Positions 1 through 6,270 of a DNA stretch of 7,792 nt are shown in pieces. The stretch comes from Pontiellaceae bacterium. GTDB lineage: Bacteria > Verrucomicrobiota > Kiritimatiellia > Kiritimatiellales > Tichowtungiaceae. Every line of letters starts with the position of its first letter. The stretch's first letter is position 1. The stretch spans positions 1-7,792 of the forward strand of contig JALOTS010000173.1 in NCBI GenBank assembly GCA_025457785.1, read 5' to 3'. Below the pieces are notes generated by a model that saw nothing but the letters and a program-made list of their open reading frames with translations, did not search any database and had not been told where the DNA came from. Both the position numbers and the translations under genes were made by a program.

Positions 1-92
1 ATAAAAGCAGGTGGTCGCGGCCGATCCCGGATAGCCGGTCCACCCTTAATGGATATACCATCGTATTTGTAATATGTCAACGAATAAAGGCT

Positions 93-1313
93 TTAAATCA
101 TCGAGGAACGAGTGCAAATGATCGGGGCTTCCGAAGATTGGAAACGTTCTGCGACAGCCACACCAACCGCCGTATGCGGATCAAGGATGTAGCTTTCCTG
201 AGTGTAAACTTTCCGGATCGTTTTCAAGGTTTGGACGGTGTTTGCCTCTCCGGCGGCGAAAAGCTTATCTTCGCCCGTAACGGTCAGCGATTTGAGCTTG
301 GCGAAGCCGCTCATCAGCTTACGCAGTTTCGCGGGATCCTGCCCGACGCGATAATAAAGATAGCGCTCAAAGTTGCTGGCAACCTGAATATCCATCGACG
401 GGCTGATCGTCGGCACAACTTCACCGATGCTGTACACGCCGGTCTTAAAGAAACGCGACAGAATATTGTTTTCGTTCGTAGCCAAAATCAGTTTTTTGAC
501 CGGCAACCCCATTTTCGCGGCCAGGTATCCGGCCATAATATCGCCGAAATTACCGGTCGGTACAGAGAATTGAACCTGTTCTGCGCCAGTGGTTTCCTGC
601 ACGCGGAAGAACGCGTGGAAATAATAGACGATCTGCGCGAGCACCCGGGCCCAGTTGACGGAGTTGACCGAGCCGAGCGAGTGTTCCGCCTTAAACGCCA
701 CATCGGAAAAAATGGTTTTCATCAGGTGCTGGCAGTCGTCGAACGTGCCTTCGACAGCGAGGTTGAATACGTTATCGTCGAGCACGCTGGTCATCTGTTT
801 TTCCTGAACCGGACTGGTGCGCCCCTTCGGATGCATAATAAAAATGCGGATATTCTTTTTGCCGCGCACGCCGTATATGGCGGCGGAACCGGTATCGCCG
901 CTGGTTGCGCCGAGAATATTCAGCACCCCCCCGCGTTTCTCGAGAACGTATTCAAACAGATTGCCGAGAAACTGAAGCGCCACGTCCTTGAAAGCAAGCG
1001 TCGGACCATGCCAGAGTTCCAGAATATGGAACTCACCGACCGGAATCACCGGGGTCACATCCGGCACGCGGAAGGCGGAATAACTCTTGTCGATCAGCGC
1101 CTTGAGATCGCCGGCGGGTATGTCTGAAACAAACAGACTCATCACCTCAAATGCCAGCTCCTGATACGAAAGGTTCTTCCACGACTCCAGCCTGCTTCCA
1201 ATCTGCGGAAGGGTTTCCGGCAGCAGCAACCCGCCATCGGGCGCCAGTCCCTCCATCACGGCATCAAGAAAATCGACCGGCTTTGTCTTTCCTCTGGTAC
1301 TGATATATTTCAT
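93..1313 (-). CDS. thrC: Threonine synthase, C-terminally truncated
   Basis: Threonine synthase is a cytosolic PLP enzyme that converts O-phospho-L-homoserine and water to L-threonine and phosphate, the last step of threonine synthesis. I start it at the Met opening MKYISTRG, the usual N-terminus of this family; the frame stays open 40 codons upstream but that part is not family-like. In the resulting 406-residue protein I see HGPTLAFKD at about 102-110, with Lys109 as the expected Schiff-base lysine, LGATSGDTGSAA (about 134-145) for phosphate/PLP binding, SVNSVNWARV near 215-224, TGNFGD at 253-258, SPSMDI at 304-309 and DPHTAVG at 378-384. After 'APIIC' the family normally continues with an ATAHPAKF-like segment and about 50 more residues. 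Here it reads TRSSMI and stops, and I find no continuation in the other frames. It may therefore be inactive or recently broken. A weak CGGGAA lies about 6 nt before the start. No hom or thrB gene is visible. Identity is confident; function is uncertain. Confidence 0.9.
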   Translation of the reverse strand: MKYISTRGKTKPVDFLDAVMEGLAPDGGLLLPETLPQIGSRLESWKNLSYQELAFEVMSLFVSDIPAGDLKALIDKSYSAFRVPDVTPVIPVGEFHILELWHGPTLAFKDVALQFLGNLFEYVLEKRGGVLNILGATSGDTGSAAIYGVRGKKNIRIFIMHPKGRTSPVQEKQMTSVLDDNVFNLAVEGTFDDCQHLMKTIFSDVAFKAEHSLGSVNSVNWARVLAQIVYYFHAFFRVQETTGAEQVQFSVPTGNFGDIMAGYLAAKMGLPVKKLILATNENNILSRFFKTGVYSIGEVVPTISPSMDIQVASNFERYLYYRVGQDPAKLRKLMSGFAKLKSLTVTGEDKLFAAGEANTVQTLKTIRKVYTQESYILDPHTAVGVAVAERFQSSEAPIICTRSSMI

Positions 1314-1488
1314 GCGGTTCCCGTATTGGCAATTCAGAATGAATGACGGAGGATAGACCAGCCACCGCTCTGAATAAACGAAAAAAAGAGAGAAACGGTT
1401 CATTTTCAAAAGTCGATGATCAGGGTTTGTCACGGGGCGTAAGACAAAAATTTAACAAATGCAGTTTTTCATCTTTTTTTCCGGATAT

Positions 1489-1507
1489 TGTATCTGTGTT
1501 AGATACA
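1489..1507. promoter_or_regulatory. Perfect inverted repeat, candidate operator
   Basis: Two 7-base arms, TGTATCT (1489-1495) and AGATACA (1501-1507), are exact reverse complements around a 5-base GTGTT spacer. The dyad lies in an AT-rich stretch 20 bases before the ATG of a small plus-strand ORF and just upstream of its Shine-Dalgarno, a typical place for a dimeric repressor site. I cannot name the regulator. It does not match the verrucomicrobial LexA consensus as I remember it (TGTTC-N4-GAACA). It could also be a short hairpin in a transcript. Confidence 0.4.
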
Positions 1508-1527
1508 TACAACCGGAAAGGACATTC

Positions 1528-1599
1528 ATGAACACTCTTCTTAAAAGAAAAACCGAATTTGGACTGATGAATGCCTGGCAGATTCGGGCTGCTGCTTGA
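1528..1599 (+). CDS. Small ORF of 23 residues, unknown
   Basis: The ORF begins MNTLLKRKTEF and ends QIRAAA before TGA. An AAAGGA Shine-Dalgarno ends 5 nt before the ATG, better than the ribosome sites seen for the large genes here. It follows the inverted repeat at 1489-1507 and is followed at once by AAAAATTTTT. The peptide is basic at its N-terminus, has no membrane segment and matches no family I know. It could be a small regulated peptide, a leader peptide, or the surviving 5' end of a gene whose body was lost. Nothing downstream on the plus strand would be controlled by it as a leader. The evidence is only the ribosome site and the context. Confidence 0.25.
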   Translation: MNTLLKRKTEFGLMNAWQIRAAA

Positions 1600-1600
1600 T

Positions 1601-1680
1601 AAAAATTTTTGTCCTGCACCCATTCGCAAAGCGCCACCCCCGGAACGCGAAATGCGGGAATAATGGGAAAATGGCGCAGG
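1601..1680 (-). terminator. Possible terminator after helicase-nuclease gene
   Basis: Read on the minus strand just after the helicase stop, CCTGCGCC (1680-1673) can pair with GGTGCAGG (1620-1613), 8 pairs with one G-U, and is followed two bases later by AAAAATTTTT (1610-1601). The enclosed loop is about 52 nt and holds a competing GCGCCA/TGGCGC pairing. The position is right for transcription ending before thrC, but the loop is too long for a textbook intrinsic terminator. Confidence 0.3.
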
Positions 1681-1682
1681 CA

Positions 1683-4600
1683 TCAGGTTTTAAATTCAAC
1701 AACAGTTGCAGAATCGCCTATCAACACCAGCGATACGGAAACGCCCGCACCGGGATACAGCTTTTCCACCGCTTCCTGATAGACCGCCATCTGCGGCGCA
1801 TAACATTCCAATGCGGCGGCGGGATCGGCATTCGTGAATTTATAATCCAGAATTTTCCAATCCCCGGAAGAGGTCTGCACCAGCAAATCAATCGTCCCGT
1901 CCAAAATGAACCGACCACGGTTGAGCACAAACGGCCATTCCGCAAACAGCGCCGTTGCTCCGGCGGTTTCTTTCTGAAGCGCCGCCCGCGCCGCCGCAAG
2001 CTGTTTAATCAGCAACCCGGTTTCCGATTTATTCAGTCCATCAGCGAAAATCGACACCCATTTCGGGATATCGCCCGTCCAGTTGTTTTTCGCCAATTCC
2101 TCCAGTACCGCATGACCCGCCGTCCCGTAACGGGACGAATTGGCAGATGGCAGGTGGCAGATAGCAGGTGGCGAGTGCCCGACCAGACTGGTCACGGTTC
2201 TGCGTTCAATTCCGTCCGGAATCTTAGGCGGCGCATACCCGACCTCAACCTCTGAATTCTGACCTCCGACTTCCGGCCTTTGATCTCTGAATTCCGGCAA
2301 ATCTGCAAAACGCAATGTCCGCAGAATTTCAGGTGCGGCGCCCCGGATAAACGCCTCCGCCATCTTCAGCCAGCCTTTGGGTTCATTTGTGCCGGCGCCG
2401 GAAAAAACAGCGAGGTCGCGGGCGCGGGTCATCGCGACATAAAACAGATTCGTCAGTTCAGCCTTTCGAACCTCTTTATCGGCTTCGCGCGCTTCATCCC
2501 AGCCCGGCGACTTCACCTTTTCGCCGGTTAACCCGGTGATATTCAACTCCAGCGTTCCATGCGAAGAAAACATCGCGAAGCCCGCCTCAGTGACCTCCCC
2601 GAAACTGCTGTCCGGCACAAAGCAAACGCGCTTCGTCAGTCCCTTTGCGCTGTGAACGGTCATGAGCGTGACGGCATTCTGCGACGGATCAGGCAGCAAG
2701 GCTTCCGCCGCTCCGCTGCGCGGCGGTGTTTTAATGTATTTTTCGAACCGGCGCACCACATCGGGCAGGAGCACCTGCCCGCCGCGCTCCGCGCCGCGAA
2801 TCCAGTCGAGCGTCTTTTTAAAATTCGCCAGCTTCTGTGCACCGCCCGGCTGTCCGGCCAGTTGCGCGTCAAACGCCGTTTCGCGCACGATTTCGCGCAC
2901 CAGTTGCGACGGAAGTTTTTCACCGGTTTGCGAACGATAGCGCAACAGCCGTTCCGCCGCAGCAGAACCGCTTTCAAAAAACTGCTTCCGTAAAATCTCG
3001 CGACCGAAGGTTTCGCCGTTCCATGCGAGCCGAACCAGTTCATCATCCGGCACGTCAGCGAACGGCGAGCGCAGAAAACCGACCAGCGCCAGATCATTAA
3101 ACGGCTCGCACAGCACCTGTAAAAACAGGAGCAGATCGCGTACCTCCTGCTGATTAAACAATGCGCCGCCTTTTCCCCCGCTCGTAAACGGAACACCCGC
3201 GTCACGCAACGCCTTTTCCAGCACCGGCTGATGCGTCGAACGCTTCAGCAGAATCAGAATATCGCCGTAGCAGACCGGCTCGCCTTCGACGAAAAATTTA
3301 CCATTGTGTCCAAACCTTGGACACCATTCCGCGCCGCCATCCACCAGCAGGCGGATGCGCCGCGCAACGGCGGACATCTCATCGTCGATGGTGCTTTCAT
3401 CATCATCCTGCATCAAAAACTCGACGCATGGAGTCTCGCCCGCCGTCACCGCGCCGATGGCTTCAACGGGCTCCAGCGCCGCACGTTCATAGTCAGCATA
3501 CAAACCGCTGAATAATTCATTAACCGCTTCAAGCACGCGGTCTTTACTGCGATAGCTCTGCTTAAGCGCAATCTGCCTCAACTCGCCGCGCGCCGCCATT
3601 TGCTTTTCGAGATCGGGCATCACTCCGGGGTCGGCGCTGCGCCAGGCGTAAATCGACTGCTTCTTATCGCCGCAAATCACCAGGTGTGTGTCGCGTGTCC
3701 ACAGCGCTTCGATGATGTCGCACTGCACACGCGAGGTGTCCTGCACCTCGTCCACAATAATCCAGTCGAACAGAGGCTCATCAGATTTCCGGTGTTTTAA
3801 CAAATCGCGGGCGAGCAGAAGCTGGTCGCCGAAATCGACGCAATCCCGCGACTGCTTGGCTTCGGAAAAACTCCGTGAGCAGGCCGCCAGACAACGGGCG
3901 AATGCACGGAATTTTCCGATATTCTGCTCGTAAAAATATTCGGTCAGAAACCGCTCTTTCAATTCCGCCAGTGCGTCGGAAAGAGGTTTCACCTTTTTTG
4001 CCTGACCGAACTTCGGCAGCGCCGCAATCCGGACAGGATTCGGAAAATCCGCCAGCGCCGCATTCAGCGCATCCAGCGCGTCAGCGGCGGTTTTCGGCAG
4101 ATCAAATGAGGCCAGTTCATCCCGGATGCGTTCAAAACTCTGCCTGAAAACAGTGCGCTTCAGCGGGGGAAGCATCGCTTCGGCGTCGCTCAGATCGAGC
4201 CCGCGACCGGCGGCCTTTTCAAGCAGCGAGCGGATTGTATTCAGTACGCTGTATTCATTTTCGCCCAGAACCGAAACGCCCGAGCAAAAGTCGCGAAAGT
4301 CGGCATCGTTTTCCAGACATTGGAAAATCCCGACCTTCAACACCTCGTCGAGCAGCGCGTCGCGGGCTTCGTCTTCCAAGGTTTGGAATGCCGGGGAAAG
4401 TCCCAGTTCCAGAGCATATTCGCGGAGCAGCCCGGCGCAAAAAGCGTGAATGGTTGAAATATGCGCGGCAGGCAGCGAACGCAGGACACGCCGCGCACGG
4501 TCAGCCCGTTCGTCATCGATCCCCGGTGCGGCGGCTTCGGCATCGATCATCTTTTGCGAAACACGTCCGCGCAGTTCGGCGGCGGCATTATCCGTAAAGG

Positions 4601-4745
4601 TCATCAGCAGGATTTTTTCGGGCGGAACCGGTCGCCGGTTTGGCGGCAGGAATTCATGATCGCCGCCCAGCACCAGCGCGGAATAGAGTTCTGTCACCCG
4701 CCAGGTCTTGCCCGTTCCTGCCGACGCATTAAAAATCATATTCAT
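1683..4745 (-). CDS. RecB/AddA-family helicase-nuclease
   Basis: A UvrD-like superfamily 1 DNA helicase fused to a C-terminal nuclease, the arrangement of AddA and RecB, which unwind and resect double-strand ends for recombinational repair. I start at MNMIFNASAGTGKT (1020 residues); an ATG two codons later is equally possible. The open frame runs 45 codons further upstream but through an 8-nt repeat tract, so that part is probably not translated. Motifs: Walker A GTGK at 10-13, Ia TFTDNAAAELRGR near 49-61, II VDEVQDT near 331-337, III GDKKQSIYAWR 359-369, IV SYRS 397-400, V TVHSAKGL 696-703, VI FYVAMTRAR 768-776. The nuclease shows His878, GTIDLL with Asp953, LDYK with Asp967 and Lys969, and Q...Y at 985-989, so it looks intact. 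The linker (about 823-870) is built partly of 7-nt repeats. No AddB or RecC gene adjoins it: the upstream neighbour is a divergent transporter. I give no symbol because AddA versus RecB orthology is not decidable here. Confidence 0.92.
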   Translation of the reverse strand: MNMIFNASAGTGKTWRVTELYSALVLGGDHEFLPPNRRPVPPEKILLMTFTDNAAAELRGRVSQKMIDAEAAAPGIDDERADRARRVLRSLPAAHISTIHAFCAGLLREYALELGLSPAFQTLEDEARDALLDEVLKVGIFQCLENDADFRDFCSGVSVLGENEYSVLNTIRSLLEKAAGRGLDLSDAEAMLPPLKRTVFRQSFERIRDELASFDLPKTAADALDALNAALADFPNPVRIAALPKFGQAKKVKPLSDALAELKERFLTEYFYEQNIGKFRAFARCLAACSRSFSEAKQSRDCVDFGDQLLLARDLLKHRKSDEPLFDWIIVDEVQDTSRVQCDIIEALWTRDTHLVICGDKKQSIYAWRSADPGVMPDLEKQMAARGELRQIALKQSYRSKDRVLEAVNELFSGLYADYERAALEPVEAIGAVTAGETPCVEFLMQDDDESTIDDEMSAVARRIRLLVDGGAEWCPRFGHNGKFFVEGEPVCYGDILILLKRSTHQPVLEKALRDAGVPFTSGGKGGALFNQQEVRDLLLFLQVLCEPFNDLALVGFLRSPFADVPDDELVRLAWNGETFGREILRKQFFESGSAAAERLLRYRSQTGEKLPSQLVREIVRETAFDAQLAGQPGGAQKLANFKKTLDWIRGAERGGQVLLPDVVRRFEKYIKTPPRSGAAEALLPDPSQNAVTLMTVHSAKGLTKRVCFVPDSSFGEVTEAGFAMFSSHGTLELNITGLTGEKVKSPGWDEAREADKEVRKAELTNLFYVAMTRARDLAVFSGAGTNEPKGWLKMAEAFIRGAAPEILRTLRFADLPEFRDQRPEVGGQNSEVEVGYAPPKIPDGIERRTVTSLVGHSPPAICHLPSANSSRYGTAGHAVLEELAKNNWTGDIPKWVSIFADGLNKSETGLLIKQLAAARAALQKETAGATALFAEWPFVLNRGRFILDGTIDLLVQTSSGDWKILDYKFTNADPAAALECYAPQMAVYQEAVEKLYPGAGVSVSLVLIGDSATVVEFKT
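2121..2137. repeat. Short palindrome inside helicase-nuclease gene
   Basis: CGTCCCG and CGGGACG are perfect 7-base inverted arms around TAA. The sequence encodes the conserved-looking RYGT just before the nuclease-domain GHAVLEE, so it may be coding-driven. It lies 3 bases from the 7-nt-period tract at 2141-2175, which makes a link to that repeat possible. Confidence 0.5.
2141..2175. repeat. 7-nt-period degenerate tandem repeat in coding DNA
   Basis: Five consecutive 7-mers fit the plus-strand consensus TGGCAGR: TGGCAGA, TGGCAGG, TGGCAGA, TAGCAGG and TGGCGAG. On the minus coding strand the tract gives the proline/serine-rich piece SPPAICHLPSA in the linker before the nuclease domain. Seven is not a multiple of three, so the tract is not a codon-level repeat; the frame stays open through it. 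It resembles the tract at 2239-2294 in period and location but differs in unit. Confidence 0.75.
2239..2294. repeat. 7-nt-period degenerate tandem repeat in coding DNA
   Basis: On the minus strand this 56-base stretch divides into eight 7-mers near the consensus GARRTCR, for example GAATTCA, GAAGTCG, GAGGTCA, GAATTCA and GAGGTTG. It is translated as a charged segment (RDQRPEVGGQNSEVEVG) between helicase motif VI and the nuclease domain, a point where families of this type tolerate variable linkers. The third unit is the most diverged. Together with the tract at 2141-2175 it makes much of the interdomain linker. Confidence 0.7.
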
Positions 4746-4768
4746 GCGGCACAGTATGCGACAGAGAG

Positions 4769-4824
4769 AGGAAGATTGGAATGTTGGAATGCTGGAAGAT
4801 TGGAACACTGGAATGTTGGATGAA
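4769..4824. repeat. 8-nt-period degenerate tandem repeat, divergent promoter region
   Basis: Seven consecutive 8-mers share TGGAA or a near match at the same phase, such as TGGAATGT, TGGAATGC, TGGAAGAT and TGGAACAC. The tract occupies almost half of the gap between the helicase-nuclease and the transporter. Read on the minus strand it is open and gives an 8-residue periodic peptide (SNIPVFQS, then SSIPTFQS), which explains the false N-terminal extension of the helicase frame. The unit differs from the 7-nt tracts in the coding region, but the style is the same. Confidence 0.8.
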
Positions 4825-4827
4825 GGA

Positions 4828-4848
4828 TTGACAGGAACAGGTCCTGTT
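4828..4848 (+). promoter_or_regulatory. Candidate -35 and operator before transporter
   Basis: A consensus TTGACA (4828-4833) is followed at once by AACAGG-T-CCTGTT (4836-4848), a perfect 13-base dyad, 16 nt before the transporter ATG. The dyad would sit in the promoter spacer, a common repressor position. The weak point is the -10: at 17-nt spacing the hexamer is CACACT, which is poor and would leave a leader of only a few bases. The palindrome is certain; the promoter reading is tentative. Confidence 0.35.
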
Positions 4849-4864
4849 TTCACACTCGGTAGAA

Positions 4865-6006
4865 ATGAAAGAGTCCTCACCGAAACGCAATATGACCGGC
4901 CTGCTTGGTATGATCATCCTGGTCGGTATGGGCGAACACATGGCCGAGCGTTTTCTGCCGCTCTACCTCCAGCAGCTCGCGCAGGCTTCGACCGCCGTGA
5001 TGGCCATCGGCCTGCTGGCGGGCATGGACGACCTGCTCTCCGCGCTTTATTCCTTTCCCGGCGGCTACCTCAGCGACCGGCTGGGCACCAAACGCGCTCT
5101 GCTGTTCTTTAACGCGCTCTCCATGATCGGCTATCTGTGCGTTATTTTCATCCGCTCCTGGTGGGCGGTACTGCTCGGCGCGGCGTTTTTCATCTCCTGG
5201 TCGGCGATTTCACTTCCGGCCACCATGGATCTGCTGGCCAAGATCGTGCCGAAAAACCGGCGCACGATGGGCGTGTCGATGTTGTCGCTGGTGCGGCGGG
5301 TGCCAAAAATGCTTGGCCCGGTTGTCGGCGGCGGGTGTATCGCCCTCTGGGGTGTCGAAACCGGCGTACGCGCAGCGTTTATCATGGCACTGGCGCTCGC
5401 GCTGGCCGCCTCCGTACTCCAGCAGAAAATGATCACCGACGACTCAGGCGATGCCAAAGAAGCCGAACCTAATCCGCTGAAACTGTGGCGCGAAATGCCG
5501 GTCAGGATGCCTTCGTCGTGATCTGGGTCACGCGCACCATTCTGCATCCGGTCTCCGAACTCACCTTCGGCTGGCTCTCCGCCATTGAAAACATCACCGC
5601 TGTGCTGGTGTACGTTCCCGTCGCCTATCTGGCCGACCGCTTCGGCAAAAAACCCTTCGTCCTGATCACCTTCGGCTTCTTCACCTGCTTTCCGCTCGCG
5701 CTGATGCACGCGCACTCGCTCGTCCCGCTGATCGCGGTATTCGTGCTGCGCGGACTCAAAGAATTCGGCGAACCGACCCGTAAAGCGCTCATCATGGATC
5801 TCGCGCCGGAAGGACGCAAAGCGGCCCTGTTCGGACTCTACTATCTGGTGCGCGATGTCATCGTCGCCTTCGCCGCCTTCGGCGGGGCTCTGCTCTGGCG
5901 CGTCTCGCCGGAACTGAATCTGCAAGTCGCTTTCGGCTTCGGCGTCTTGGGCACCCTCTGGTTCGCCTGGCGCGGCTCATCCGTCGGCCCGGAAAAATGC
6001 AATTAA
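4865..6006 (+). pseudogene. MFS transporter, frameshifted at domain junction
   Basis: Both halves are recognisably major facilitator superfamily, an inner-membrane secondary transporter; the substrate cannot be told. The first frame (4865-5521) carries six likely membrane segments and a motif A (GGYLSDRLGTKR) in the loop after the second. It ends prematurely at TGA (5519-5521) after LWREMP. The second frame, entered before about 5510, continues DAFVVIWV and carries the C-terminal segments with a second motif A-like loop (AYLADRFGKKP), ending at 6006. The frames differ by a shift equivalent to losing 1 mod 3 bases. Related proteins, as I remember them, have some 20 residues between these points, so a deletion of tens of bases is more likely than a one-base slip. 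Seventh-helix material seems missing. No slippery heptamer for programmed frameshifting is seen. A sequencing or assembly error is the main alternative. The ribosome site is weak (GGTAG). Confidence 0.8.
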
Positions 6007-6062
6007 CCGCAAGAACGTATAGAACACAAAGCGCCTACCCGACGGAGTAACAGACGTTTAAA

Positions 6063-6141
6063 TCAAAATGATTCGGGTCAAAATAATGGGATGGGAACCC
6101 TGTATCATGAATAGAAATTATTCTGTCCTTAATTATTTTGA
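6063..6141. repeat. Intergenic direct and inverted repeats
   Basis: TCAAAATGAT (6063-6072) recurs as TCAAAATAAT (6078-6087), and the latter has an exact inverted partner ATTATTTTGA (6132-6141) 44 bases away. The stretch is AT-rich, contains no plausible gene and lies between two convergent genes. A long-range stem or the two ends of a small repeat element would both fit. No transposase or target-site duplication is visible. Confidence 0.5.
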
Positions 6142-6160
6142 TCAAATTCTTTCGTTGGTT

Positions 6161-6245
6161 GCGGCTATGCCGCTCTGGCATTCATTCACACAGACGTAAA
6201 GAAGGAATGCCGGAAAAAATCGGCAACCCTGACCGCAAAGCCTGC
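6161..6245. other. Cluster of hairpins with riboswitch-like motif
   Basis: On the plus strand there is a tight hairpin GCGGC-TAT-GCCGC (6161-6173), then GGCATTC (6177-6183) with exact partner GAATGCC (6205-6211), extendable to 9 pairs with one G-U. A GCCGG/TCGGC pairing (6209-6224) competes with it. GACCGCAAAGCC (6231-6242) follows and resembles the 3' core of the GEMM-I c-di-GMP riboswitch (GACGCAAAGCC). The rest of that riboswitch is not recognisable and no plus-strand gene follows, so I do not call one. It may be a folded RNA or an intergenic repeat element. Confidence 0.3.
6214..6235 (-). terminator. Weak candidate terminator of LRR gene
   Basis: On the minus strand, starting 36 bases past the LRR-protein stop, CGGT pairs with GCCG across a 7-nt loop (6235-6221) and is followed by A and six T (6220-6214). 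The T run and position are right; the stem of only 4 pairs including a G-U is weak. Confidence 0.3.
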
Positions 6246-6270
6246 AGATTGCAACCACACGACATCTTGA

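Larger units (their letters stand above)
1314..1682. other. Intergenic region between helicase and thrC
   Basis: This 369-base gap separates two minus-strand genes, so it should contain the helicase 3' end and the thrC leader. No protein of ordinary length is convincing in it; the longer open frames on both strands have no motif I recognise. It contains a perfect inverted repeat (1489-1507), a 23-codon plus-strand ORF with a good Shine-Dalgarno (1528-1599) and a stem followed by AAAAATTTTT (listed separately). The stretch 1441-1520 is visibly more AT-rich than the flanking genes. No clear -35/-10 pair for thrC was found. Confidence 0.6.

Noticed and set aside
1..61. Minus-strand ORF opening at 61 as a transposase
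   Set aside because: Only 20 codons are visible and no transposase motif can be seen, so it is not annotated.
138..1127. Plus-strand open frame of 329 codons
   Set aside because: It lies entirely antisense to threonine synthase, which has clear catalytic motifs. Its translation has no recognisable domain and is best explained by codon bias leaving the opposite strand open.
1314..1433. Threonine synthase start at the ATG at 1433
   Set aside because: The extra 40 residues do not resemble the family, whereas MKYISTRG at 1313 is the usual N-terminus.
4746..4880. N-terminal extension of the helicase-nuclease to an upstream ATG at 4880
   Set aside because: The added residues come from the 8-nt repeat tract, and the family usually starts a few residues before the Walker A motif, as with the ATG at 4745.
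5485..5530. Programmed ribosomal frameshift in the transporter
   Set aside because: No slippery heptamer or downstream structure stands out, and residues appear to be missing at the junction, which a frameshift signal would not explain.
5131..5925. Minus-strand 264-codon open frame opposite the transporter
   Set aside because: Charged low-complexity translation with no domain; it is the shadow of hydrophobic transporter codons on the plus strand.
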